Shown here: piece by piece, positions 56,338 through 64,000 of the stretch
Layout: the number at the start of each line of letters is the position of its first letter
How positions within the stretch are numbered: position 1 is the first letter of the stretch
Assembly: GCF_011603255.1 (NCBI RefSeq)
Contig: NZ_JAANCM010000006.1
Coordinates: 248,001 to 312,000, forward strand
Origin: Ferranicluibacter rubi
Lineage (GTDB): Bacteria > Pseudomonadota > Alphaproteobacteria > Rhizobiales > Rhizobiaceae
DNA: 64,000 nt
Direction: 5' to 3'
Notes under the pieces: generated by a model
Database searches by the model: none
Told to the model about the DNA's origin: nothing
What the model saw: only the letters and a program-made list of their open reading frames with translations
Program-made: the position numbers and the translations under genes

Positions 56338-56824
56338 CGCGCGTCTCCCCTGCGCGCGCCGCTTCGATTTTGGCAATGTCGATCTTGCGCATCTTCATCA
56401 TCGCTTCCATCACACGCTTGGCCGCTGCGGGGTCTGGGTCGGCCATTCCGGCTATCAGCGCACGTGGCACGATCTGCCACGAAAAGCCCCAGCGGTCTTT
56501 GCACCAGCTGCACATGCTCTCTGTACCGCCGCTGCCGACGATCGCATTCCAGTAACGATCGGTCTCCTCCTGACTATCGGTGAAGACCTGAAAACTGACC
56601 GCCTCGTTTGGGACGAAGCGCGAACCGCCGTTCAGGCCAACGAACGATTGGCCGAGCACGGTGAACTCGACAGTGATTTCCTCGCCACGCTTGGTCGAGG
56701 GATTGTCCGCAGGGGAGTCTTGCCCCGCGCCGACATAGCTATCGGGGAACAAGCTCGCGTAGAATTCGGCAGCCTCGCGAGCCTTGCCGTGGTCGAACCA
56801 TAGACAGGTGGTCATCTTTGCCAT
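56330..56824 (-). CDS. VOC-family protein (PhnB-like)
   Basis: 164 residues: TTCLWFDHGKAREAAEFYAS, LFPDSYVG, EFTVLGQSFVGLNGG and WCKDRWGFSWQIVP. This is the PhnB/3-demethylubiquinone-methyltransferase-like branch of the vicinal-oxygen-chelate fold. Usually of unknown role; often paired with DHFR-like genes in stress operons, as here. Confidence 0.87.
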   Translation of the reverse strand: MAKMTTCLWFDHGKAREAAEFYASLFPDSYVGAGQDSPADNPSTKRGEEITVEFTVLGQSFVGLNGGSRFVPNEAVSFQVFTDSQEETDRYWNAIVGSGGTESMCSWCKDRWGFSWQIVPRALIAGMADPDPAAAKRVMEAMMKMRKIDIAKIEAARAGETRDA

Positions 56825-56835
56825 TGTGTCACTCC

Positions 56836-57596
56836 CTATTTGCCACCGACGAGCGCAAAGGCTGCGCCTTGAGGATCGTTACCCATAATGATGCATGCCA
56901 ACCGGCACATCGTGTGGCCCGATGGACACCGTACCACCGCTCTGTTCGATCCGGCCCTTCGCTGCCTCGATCAAAAGCACGTTGAAACATCAGCTCCAGC
57001 GTGTCGACCATCCGGCGCCGGCAGTCATCGCAGCACCAATTCTTTGGTCGGCATGATCAAAGAAGGCATTTTGCCCATTTCGCCCATTGGCAGGTTCTCT
57101 GTGTTCTCCCAGCCAAACAAATCGCCGTAGAAAGCAAGGCGGCCTTATGGTCACCGGTAACCAGTTCGTTCCATCCGCAATGCCTAGGTGCTGTGGCATG
57201 AAACGCTTGAGAAGCGCGCGGACCGTCGCCGCGCATAATATAGACGACCATGCCCTGCGGATCGACCACCATCGCGTAGCGGCTAATGTCGGGAACGTCT
57301 CGCGGATCCATATGGATTATGCCGCCGAGCGATATGATCTTCCTACCCGTGCCGTCGACGTCCTGAACTCCGACGTAGTAGAACCATCCGGGTTTTATCG
57401 GTGCGCCCTCCGGAAGCGTTGTGAGCCCGTCTATCTCCTGGCCGTCAGGCACCGTAAGAATTCCGTAATCGCCGGTGCCCGCCACTGCCGAGGCGGCGAT
57501 ACTCCAGCCGAAGACATCGGCGTAGAATTTCTGTGCGCCGTCGAGGTCGGTGGTCATGAGTTCATACCAGATCGGGGTTCCTTCTAAGTTGACCAT
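56836..57596 (-). pseudogene. two-domain VOC protein, multiple frameshifts
   Basis: From the ATG at 57596, EGTPIWYELMTTDLDGAQKF and PRHCGWNELVTGDHKAAL run through the first domain. One base is then missing, and the second domain continues in another frame (FYGDLFGWENTENLPMGEMG). Further breaks follow, ending with RIEQSGGTVSIGPHDVPVGM and FALVGGK at 56836. The intact gene would code a CFP30B-like protein of about 260 residues. It lies 12 bases upstream of the VOC/DHFR-like pair and was probably its first gene. Confidence 0.75.
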
Positions 57597-57711
57597 CTTG
57601 TCTCTCTTGCTGCGGGATGATTGTTGAACGACAATTGCGCTGACGCTCCAATCGGCGCAGCGAGCCCGCACACCTGTCCGGATTATCTGAGCCAAGAGCG
57701 ACCGCACGAGA

Positions 57712-58140
57712 TCAAGGCGTATCTCACGCCGAACAGGCTGGCGCTCGCCAGCATGCTGCCGGCAACGGGCGGCGTGCTCGGGTTCAACGCCGCGTCGCCC
57801 TTACCGGGGGAATGCGCCACTACGCTCGACCAATAACGCAAGGTGGTCGATCTTTATGCCGATCTGGGCGGAAGCACGGTGATTTACGTGGCGGGGTGGC
57901 AGATATTCGGCACATCAAGACAGCAGGCCTGGGAATGAAGCAGGCAGGCGCTTGGAAAGATTGCCGATCACGCTGCTTCACGGGACGTTACCATCGTCAC
58001 TGAGTCGACGTCCGCCAACAGCAATCTGGTCGATTCCTGCGATGCTGCCCTTCGGATGATGCGCGAAGTCGACCGCGCGAACGTCAAGCTGATATTCGAC
58101 GCTTATCGTGTGGTCTACCGCAATGAGGTGTTGACGGATA
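57712..58140 (+). pseudogene. sugar-phosphate isomerase/epimerase-like, interrupted
   Basis: Pieces read ASMLPATGGVLGFNAASPLP, VVDLYADLGGSTVIYVAG, then after a TGA at 57936-57938 (Trp expected) LGKIADHAASRDVTIVTEST and NVKLIFDAYRVVYRNEVLTD. This is the xylose-isomerase-like TIM-barrel pattern. At least one frame change and two stop codons break it, and it ends abruptly at about 58140. Confidence 0.65.
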
Positions 58141-58183
58141 AATGTACTTCTAAAATCGCTCGGTTTCAGGGCGGACCAAAAAC

Positions 58184-58212
58184 TAAAAAAGGTCCCTTGT
58201 GAAAGGGACCTT
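58184..58212 (-). terminator. terminator of the DUF1236 gene
   Basis: On the minus strand AAGGTCCCTT, TCAC, AAGGGACCTT is a perfect 10-base stem followed by TTTTT, 22 bases after the stop at 58235. Confidence 0.9.
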
Positions 58213-58234
58213 CCTGCAGCATATCAGGCGTTTC

Positions 58235-58636
58235 TTACTGAACGATCTGGACGACCTGACCTGTCTGGGGATCGACGATCAGGCGCTGCTGGTCGACGAT
58301 GGCGTAGGAATAGGTCGGATCTTCGGGAATGGGCGTCAGCACGACTGTCTGCGGTACGCGCTTGCCGACCACGATTGGCTCGTCGACAACGACGCGCTGC
58401 GTCGGCATGGGCTGTTCGCGAACATAGGTCACAACGCGCTCCGACGGCGGGTCGATCGCCGCGCCGGCAATCGCGCCGACGGCGCCTCCGACCACGGCGC
58501 CCACCGGACCGCCGACAACGGCACCAGTGGCGGCACCCCCTGCAAGACCAGTCACGGTGCCGCTGCCATCGGCATAGGCAGCCGTACCGAAGCCGAGGGA
58601 CATGACAGCGAATGGAACGAGAAGAGCGGTTTTCAT
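58235..58636 (-). CDS. secreted DUF1236/glycine-zipper protein
   Basis: 133 residues. Signal peptide KTALLVPFAVMSLGFGTAAY, then a glycine-zipper (GGAATGAVVGGPVGAVVGGA) and a C-terminal DUF1236-type repeat (TYSYAIVDQQRLIVDPQTGQ). Likely periplasmic or outer-membrane associated. It has a close paralogue at 62956-63348; the two flank the kinase and GGDEF-EAL operon and are both transcribed leftward. Confidence 0.85.
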   Translation of the reverse strand: MKTALLVPFAVMSLGFGTAAYADGSGTVTGLAGGAATGAVVGGPVGAVVGGAVGAIAGAAIDPPSERVVTYVREQPMPTQRVVVDEPIVVGKRVPQTVVLTPIPEDPTYSYAIVDQQRLIVDPQTGQVVQIVQ

Positions 58637-58917
58637 GGGTCTGATCCTTGTGTTGCGGTTCGTGACAGAAAGGCCTCGTCAGGCACATTCGTTCCGGCCC
58701 GGGACTTCAGTCCGGGGTTCGGAGCGGGCGCATAGGACTTAAGTCTGAAGCCGGCGAAAGGCCGGGATTCAGTTGTTGGCTCAAGCAGATGCACCCCTTT
58801 CCGGCAAGCAGGGACGCGATCAAGCCCTGCGCCTGCCGCTCAGGCGATCGCGTTAACCACCCTTTGCAACCGGGACTTTACGAAGACCGTTGTAAACCTC
58901 TTTCGAGGGGATCTTTC
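58637..58917. other. divergent promoter region
   Basis: About 280 bases between the DUF1236 gene and the sensor-kinase operon. An open frame leads into the kinase from 58789 but begins with unconserved sequence. No operator recognised. Confidence 0.4.
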
Positions 58918-60741
58918 ATGCGTCTTGTCACCAAACTGAATGCCGCGCTTCTCGGCGTCGTCGCCGTCTCTGCCGTTCTCAACTACGCCACGCTGCGTCT
59001 TGCCGTGCTGCCCAGCTTCTCCGCTCTGGAGGAGCAGGCCGCCGAGCGGAACCAGAGCCGTGTGCTGGAAGCCATCCAGCTGCAGAAGGATCAGGTCGCC
59101 AATAGCGCCGGCGACTACGCCATCTGGGACGACACCTACGACTTCATGCAGGGCCTGGCACCCGCTTACGAAGAGAAGAACGTCACGGCGGAATCCCTGA
59201 AGACGCTCGGCGTCAACTATTTCGTTGCGATCGACGTCGACGGCAGGGTGGTTCTCGACAGCGGGTTTGCGTTTAAGGAGGACGAGCCGCGACCCCTCAA
59301 GCTCTTGTCGGCGGACCAACTGCCGCCGGACAGTCCGCTGCTCTCAGGCTCGGGGAACGTCAAGATCCGCGCGTCCCTGATGCAGACCCCGGATGGGCTG
59401 TCGGTGATCGGCATTTCTCCCATCCTGCGCTCCGACAGGTCCGGCACGCAGACCGGGACGCTGGTCCTGGGCAGGCTTCTGGACATGGACGCGATCCGGT
59501 CGGCGACCCGCGTCGATTTCGATCTCCTCTCAACCGCCAGCGGACCGACCCAGCCCGCGGCGGCGAGCAGCGGGACAATCGACAAGGTCGATCCTTTGCT
59601 CGGTCCGGACGGGACGGCTTTGGCTATGATCCGCTCGCATACGATGCGTGACATCACGGCCGTCGGTGAGAAGACGATCCTGACGACCTTGCTCTTGCTC
59701 CTTGTCGGCGCCACGATCCTGCTCGTCGCCCTCGGCTTTATCCTCCGGCAAATCGTCATTCGTCGCATCGAAACGCTTCGCTCTCACCTCCTGTCGGTTG
59801 CTGCAACGGGTCACCTCGATCCGATGCCGGAAGACGGAAAAGGCGACGAATTGAGCGAAACCGTGACATCCTTCAACGAGATGGCCAAGCAGCTCGACGA
59901 ATTGCGCGACAGGCTGCGGCGGCAGGATTACGATCATGGGGCCGCTGACGAGGCTGCGGGCCTTCTTCACAATGTGCGCAATGCGATCAGCCCTATCTCG
60001 GTCGTTGCCTGGGGGCTGGCGAAATCGAGTGCGGCGCCCTGGAAGCAGAATTTGACCAAGGCCCTGGACCAGCTGAACGAGCCAGGGCTCGCGCCCGACC
60101 GCGCGGCAAAGCTCCAGCAGTTCGTCGCCCTGTCGTCCGTCCGTCTTATGGACGAAGACCGCGCGCGGCAGGACGAGGTGGGGTCGTTGGTTGCCATGCT
60201 TCGGCATGTCGATGATATCCTGAAAGATCAGGACCGCTCGGCCCAGCGCGACCGCGTGCTGGACGAAGTGGACATCGCGACATCGCTGCGAAACGCCCTG
60301 CCTCTCATCGAGCGCCGCAGCGGCGTGTCGATCGATATCAGCGACCTTGAGAGCCTCGATGTGCTCAGTCACCGGGTCCCGCTGGAGCAGGTGCTCGGCA
60401 ACCTCATCGTCAACGCGGCCGAGGCTATCGAGGCTTCCGGCAAATCCACGGGTCGCGTGCGGATCGCCTCGCGCCGGATCTCCAACGCCGCGGGTCCTGC
60501 CAGCGTGGAGCTCACAGTGAGCGATGACGGCGTCGGCATCGAAACGACGAACCAGGTACGGTTGTTTGAAAAAGGTTTCACGACAAAAAGCGGCGGCAAG
60601 CGCGGTATGGGGCTGCACTGGTGTGCGAACGCCGTGAACGCCATGGGCGGGCGTCTGTCGGTCGAAAGCGACGGTCTTCAACAGGGCGCGACGTTCCAAA
60701 TCATCCTTCCCGCTGCCATTTCACAACGAGACGCGGCATGA
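58918..60741 (+). CDS. CHASE4-HAMP sensor histidine kinase, atypical H-box
   Basis: 607 residues from the ATG at 58918 (GAGGGG upstream). Membrane segment near residues 7-27, periplasmic CHASE4-like domain (SAGDYAIWDDTYDF; AIDVDGRVVLDSG), second segment near 254-277, HAMP, then a helical part with LLHNVRNAISPI near 350 as a likely phospho-His site of unusual sequence, and a HATPase domain with NLIVNAAEA, DDGVGI and GMGLHW. Its stop overlaps the next gene (ATGA), so it likely phosphorylates that REC-GGDEF-EAL protein. CHASE4 domains sense unknown periplasmic ligands. Confidence 0.9.
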   Translation: MRLVTKLNAALLGVVAVSAVLNYATLRLAVLPSFSALEEQAAERNQSRVLEAIQLQKDQVANSAGDYAIWDDTYDFMQGLAPAYEEKNVTAESLKTLGVNYFVAIDVDGRVVLDSGFAFKEDEPRPLKLLSADQLPPDSPLLSGSGNVKIRASLMQTPDGLSVIGISPILRSDRSGTQTGTLVLGRLLDMDAIRSATRVDFDLLSTASGPTQPAAASSGTIDKVDPLLGPDGTALAMIRSHTMRDITAVGEKTILTTLLLLLVGATILLVALGFILRQIVIRRIETLRSHLLSVAATGHLDPMPEDGKGDELSETVTSFNEMAKQLDELRDRLRRQDYDHGAADEAAGLLHNVRNAISPISVVAWGLAKSSAAPWKQNLTKALDQLNEPGLAPDRAAKLQQFVALSSVRLMDEDRARQDEVGSLVAMLRHVDDILKDQDRSAQRDRVLDEVDIATSLRNALPLIERRSGVSIDISDLESLDVLSHRVPLEQVLGNLIVNAAEAIEASGKSTGRVRIASRRISNAAGPASVELTVSDDGVGIETTNQVRLFEKGFTTKSGGKRGMGLHWCANAVNAMGGRLSVESDGLQQGATFQIILPAAISQRDAA

Positions 60742-62621
60742 CCCTACCGACACATCAGAAACGCCGGATCCTGATCTGCGATGACGAGGCGGGCATTCTC
60801 GATGCCTATCGTCGGATCTTTTCAGACCTCGTTGCGGAGGCGGTCGATGATGCCGCAGGGAGCGACTACGACGCCTTGTCCGCCGATCTCTTTGGCGACG
60901 AGCCGACAGCTGACGCCGCCGTCATCGACGACATCGTCTACTGTCGACAGGGCGAGGAGGCGGTGGAGGCCGTGCGCGCTGCGAAAACTGCAGGGCAGCC
61001 CTTCGGCGTCGTATTTCTCGACGTCCGCATGCCCCCTGGCATCGATGGCGTCGAAACGGCGCGACAGATCCGTGCCATTGAGCCTGTCATCAACATCGTT
61101 ATCGTCACGGGATATTCCGACCATCGGCCGACTGAGATTGCTGGAATGGTTGGAGCCGTGGATCGCCTTTTCTATCTGGTCAAGCCGTTCGATGCAGACG
61201 AGGTCCGCCAGATGGCGACGACGCTCGTCAATCGTTGGACCAGCGACGGCGACATTGCCAGAGAGTTGGCAGCGCAGGTCGAGGCGCTGGAGAAGCTAAA
61301 TCAAGCGCTGCGCGCAAGCGAAGCATCCGCGCATCTGGTTGCCCGGCGCGATCCCTTGACCAAACTCCTAAACCGCACCGGCCTTCAGGAACGGTTCAAC
61401 GCCGCGCGCAAGACTGCACATGCGAACGGCGCGCAGGTCGCGCTTCTCTATCTTGATCTCGACCGCTTCAAACGGGTTAACGACAGCTATGGCCACGGTA
61501 TCGGCGACCAGCTGATCTGCGAGGTCGCCCGGCGGCTGTCAACGGCCGTCAGGGATGACGGTTTCGTCGCACGGCTCGGTGGAGACGAGTTCGCCATCCT
61601 TTGCGAAACGGCCAAGCTCGAACTGGTGCTCGCCCGTATCGTCGCTACCGCAGAATTGCCGTTCGCCACGAGCGCATATCAGCTGCCGGTCAATTTCTCC
61701 ATAGGCTATTCCTGCGGCCGAAACGACGCGGACGCCGATCTCCAGGAGCTTATGCGCCAGGCCGACGTCGCGCTCTATGTCGCCAAGGATGCCGGGCGTG
61801 GTATCGCGCGACAGTTTGATCCGTACCTCGACCAAATCTTCTTCCGAGACCAGACGATGGCGCGCGACCTCAAAACGGCCATCGAATCGAATGCGCTCTG
61901 TCTCAACTACCAGCCGCTGATGTGCATTGAGGGGAAGCGCGTAACAGGTGTCGAAGCGCTACTGCGTTGGCACCATGACGATCTCGGGCTTATCTCGCCC
62001 GAAATCTTCGTGCCGATCGCCGAGAAAAACGGCTTGATGGGAGAGCTTGGAAACTGGGTGCTCAAGCGCGCCTTCGAGGATGCACGCGTGTGGCCCGATG
62101 TCATTACATCGATCAACCTATCCGTTCTGCAATTTGCAAAGCCCGATTTTGCCGAGATCGTCTTGAAGCTTGCGCGGGATATGGGGGTCGTCGCCGACAG
62201 GATCGAGTTCGAGATCACGGAAACGGCCATGACCAACGATACAACGTCGTTTCTCGCACAGGTCGAGGTTCTGCGGAAAGCGGGCTTCCGCTTTGCGCTC
62301 GACGATTTCGGCAGCGGCTATGCCAGCATCGGATACCTGTCGCGGCTGAACTTCCACAAGCTCAAGATCGATCGATCCTTCGTCAGTGCTCTGTCCGTCA
62401 AGCCGGATGCGGATCGAATGATCCGCTCGATCGTCAGCCTCGGCGCGGCCATGGGATTGACCATCACGGCGGAGGGCGTAGAGGATGTTCATCAACACGA
62501 AATTCTGAAAGCAGTCGGCTGCGACCAGCTACAAGGCTTTCTGTTTCACCGGCCCTGCTCGCGGAGCGACGTCGAGGCAATCCTTAAACGCGAAGTTCCT
62601 GTTCCGCAGCATGTCGCTTGA
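60738..62621 (+). CDS. REC-GGDEF-EAL cyclic-di-GMP regulator
   Basis: 627 residues. Receiver domain (ILICDDE near 15, LDVRMP with Asp near 95, VKPFD near 149), a coiled linker, GGDEF domain with intact RLGGDEF near 281, and EAL domain with GVEALLRW near 406 and DDFGSGYAS near 521. All catalytic motifs are present, so it could both make and degrade cyclic-di-GMP, switched by phosphorylation from the coupled kinase. A stretch of about 35 residues between the receiver's first and second halves (DALSADLFGDEP) is longer than usual. Confidence 0.94.
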   Translation: MTLPTHQKRRILICDDEAGILDAYRRIFSDLVAEAVDDAAGSDYDALSADLFGDEPTADAAVIDDIVYCRQGEEAVEAVRAAKTAGQPFGVVFLDVRMPPGIDGVETARQIRAIEPVINIVIVTGYSDHRPTEIAGMVGAVDRLFYLVKPFDADEVRQMATTLVNRWTSDGDIARELAAQVEALEKLNQALRASEASAHLVARRDPLTKLLNRTGLQERFNAARKTAHANGAQVALLYLDLDRFKRVNDSYGHGIGDQLICEVARRLSTAVRDDGFVARLGGDEFAILCETAKLELVLARIVATAELPFATSAYQLPVNFSIGYSCGRNDADADLQELMRQADVALYVAKDAGRGIARQFDPYLDQIFFRDQTMARDLKTAIESNALCLNYQPLMCIEGKRVTGVEALLRWHHDDLGLISPEIFVPIAEKNGLMGELGNWVLKRAFEDARVWPDVITSINLSVLQFAKPDFAEIVLKLARDMGVVADRIEFEITETAMTNDTTSFLAQVEVLRKAGFRFALDDFGSGYASIGYLSRLNFHKLKIDRSFVSALSVKPDADRMIRSIVSLGAAMGLTITAEGVEDVHQHEILKAVGCDQLQGFLFHRPCSRSDVEAILKREVPVPQHVA

Positions 62622-62636
62622 AGCAAGGTTGCAACC

Positions 62637-62882
62637 CTACCTCTCGACAGCCTTCTTGTCGGACCCAAGTCGGTCGGAGAACGCAACGAGCGCGTTCGCC
62701 ACATCATAGTTCGGTGTGCTCTTCATGGTCTCGGACAGCGCAAGCACATTGGCCTTGTAGTGGTCGCCGTTCAATGTGCCAGCCTGCTCGAAAGTGGCGA
62801 CCAGTGCCAGAAGCTGGGCTTCATGGAGGAGATGGAACGTCTCGATTTCCCGAAATGGGTCTTTTCTTTCGTCCTTGGTCAT
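62637..62882 (-). CDS. small hypothetical protein
   Basis: 81 residues, helical and acidic (TKDERKDPFREIETFHLLHE, later GDHYKANVLALSETMK). Convergent to the GGDEF-EAL gene with 15 bases between. No recognised domain, but the composition and regular heptads look genuine. Confidence 0.6.
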   Translation of the reverse strand: MTKDERKDPFREIETFHLLHEAQLLALVATFEQAGTLNGDHYKANVLALSETMKSTPNYDVANALVAFSDRLGSDKKAVER

Positions 62883-62955
62883 GACACGTCGACTTTCTTT
62901 TCAGTGCGATAACGCGAGGTTCACGAGCGTCGTGTGAGGGGAACCACCGAGCTTG

Positions 62956-63348
62956 TCATTCGACGAAATGGACAACCGTGTAGGTCTTTGGATCAACGAT
63001 AACGCGGCGTTCGTTGACGATGGCGTAGGCGTAAGCCGGGTCTTCGGCGATCGGGGTCAGAACGACTTCTCGGGGCAGGGGCTTGCCGACGATCACGTCC
63101 TGTTCGACGCTGATCCGCTCCGTGGGCATCGGCTGCTGCGCGACATACTGCACGACGCGCTGCGGCGGCGGATCGATGGCCGTGCCCGCAATGGCGCCGA
63201 CGGCACCGCCGACAACCGCGCCGACAGGACCGCCCACGACGGCACCCGTAACCGCTCCGCCGGCTGCACCCGTGACAGTGCCGTCCTGGGCGTGGGCAGC
63301 ACCCATGAAACCGATGAGGACCGTCGTAGCGAGAAGAAGATTTTTCAT
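62956..63348 (-). CDS. secreted DUF1236/glycine-zipper protein
   Basis: 130 residues, paralogue of the protein at 58.2 kb: signal peptide KNLLLATTVLIGFMGAAHA, the same glycine zipper (GAVTGAVVGGPVGAVVGGAV) and tail (AYAYAIVNERRVIVDPKTYT). The two share most of the zipper residue for residue, pointing to a duplication around the signalling operon. Confidence 0.85.
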   Translation of the reverse strand: MKNLLLATTVLIGFMGAAHAQDGTVTGAAGGAVTGAVVGGPVGAVVGGAVGAIAGTAIDPPPQRVVQYVAQQPMPTERISVEQDVIVGKPLPREVVLTPIAEDPAYAYAIVNERRVIVDPKTYTVVHFVE

Positions 63349-63558
63349 GGGATCTATCCTTTCCTGACATAAATGCGACGTCCTTCAACACGGATCGAGT
63401 CGACCCGTTCCGGCATTCGGACCTTTGCCGCCCAGCCTCGGACTTAGGTCCCAAGTTCGCCTTCTGGATTTGATTGCGCCAGACCTTTACTTGCGCTTGC
63501 CCTTCCGACGACGCATTCCATGTTACCGAACAATGACGATGCTGGTGGAGGCCAGCGG

Positions 63559-64000
63559 ATGTTGAGGACCATGCGCCTACAGTTAAAAAAAATGACGGAC
63601 CGTTGGAATGCACAGTCGCTTGCGCGGCAGTTCTTTGTCGCCGGCGGAGCGGTGGCTCTGCTGGCCGTCGCGCTCGTGGGCGCTTTCGTAACCGACCTGA
63701 TCGAGGCGACAGTAACGCGCAACTCGGCCGCGACGACCGCGCTCTACGTGGACAGCATCATCGCGCCCATCCTGCCGGATCTGAAAACCGCTTCGGCGTT
63801 GGATGAAACCGTCGAGCGGGCTCTCGATGAAACGCTCAGCCAGGGCGCTCTCGGACAGCGATTGATCTCGTTCAGGCTCTGGCGGAAGGATGGCACGATC
63901 CTTTATTCCAACGACAAAACGCTGATGGGCCGGCGGTTCGAGCCGACAGGTGATCTGCAACGTGCCTTTTCAGGCGAGATCGTCGCGCATTTCGAGCATG
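63559..64000 (+). CDS. sensor histidine kinase, N-terminal part
   Basis: 147 codons before the window ends. The ATG at 63559 follows GGAGG; MTDRW at 63592 is an alternative. A membrane segment (QFFVAGGAVALLAVALVGAF) precedes a periplasmic domain (LYVDSIIAPILPDLKTASAL, LISFRLWRKDGTILYSNDKT). This is the typical start of rhizobial two-component sensors; kinase domains lie outside the window. About 210 bases upstream, back to the DUF1236 gene, hold only the shared promoter region. Confidence 0.8.
   Translation, partial: MLRTMRLQLKKMTDRWNAQSLARQFFVAGGAVALLAVALVGAFVTDLIEATVTRNSAATTALYVDSIIAPILPDLKTASALDETVERALDETLSQGALGQRLISFRLWRKDGTILYSNDKTLMGRRFEPTGDLQRAFSGEIVAHFEH

Noticed and set aside
59530-60699. 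389-codon minus-strand frame opposite the sensor kinase
   Set aside because: Shadow of the kinase coding strand; no domain pattern.

Overview
The window is high-GC alphaproteobacterial DNA and most resembles a rhizobial replicon (Rhizobium, Sinorhizobium, Agrobacterium or Shinella group), probably a large plasmid or chromid. Support comes from the propionyl-CoA carboxylase / methylmalonyl-CoA mutase block, a DUF1403-ScpB pair of the kind seen on rhizobial plasmids, a TraA relaxase remnant of Ti-plasmid type, glycine-zipper DUF1236 proteins and a MucR/Ros remnant. I made the family assignments by reading motifs; no database was searched.

Layout. 0-4.2 kb (+): a small catabolic cluster of alpha/beta hydrolase, MFS transporter and two SDR oxidoreductases, preceded by two copies of a palindromic operator and perhaps the first codons of a divergent regulator. 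4.3-10.6 kb (-): a complete propionyl-CoA to succinyl-CoA operon (pccB, pccA, mutase, epimerase). 10.6-14.3 kb: decayed mobile DNA (frameshifted Fic, conjugation-gene scraps, TraA C-terminus) and an AbiEi/AbiEii toxin-antitoxin pair whose toxin is destroyed. 14.3-19 kb (-): a signalling cluster of diguanylate cyclase, soluble double-PAS chemoreceptor and LuxR-type regulator. 19-22 kb: integrase and MucR scraps, then a three-gene membrane/oxidoreductase operon. 22.5-24.6 kb: a second chemoreceptor followed by a cheW cut off after 28 codons.

24.5-31 kb is a toxin-antitoxin island with four modules (vapBC, phd/pemK-like, phd/vapC, phd/vapC), a hypothetical gene, a tyrosine recombinase and transposase debris. 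31-34.4 kb encodes a SWIM-SNF2 helicase. 34.5-43 kb is the most scrambled part: an integrase pseudogene, an A/T-richer secreted protein, a TniQ-like fragment, a 301-bp element with 13-bp inverted ends and repeated GTGAGAC boxes, a two-gene nuclease-like/DUF4365 cassette, and an IS21 remnant with intact istB. 43-49.5 kb carries small regulators, short secreted or membrane peptides, a terminase remnant, an IS5-type insertion and a candidate small RNA. 49.5-52.9 kb has an integrase fused in frame to a phage-like helix-turn-helix gene, then DUF1403-scpB. 53-58.1 kb has a glycosidase-like gene, a divergent HxlR/SDR pair and a run of pseudogenes. 58.2-64 kb is a second signalling block: two DUF1236 paralogues flank a translationally coupled sensor kinase and REC-GGDEF-EAL protein, and the window ends inside another sensor kinase.

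The main themes are repeated invasion by one tyrosine-recombinase family (pieces of it at five places), heavy decay of neighbouring genes, and cyclic-di-GMP/chemotaxis signalling genes lying between the scars. The best candidates for something undescribed are the nuclease-like/DUF4365 pair at 38.7-41.1 kb and the GTGAGAC mini-element at 37.9-38.2 kb.
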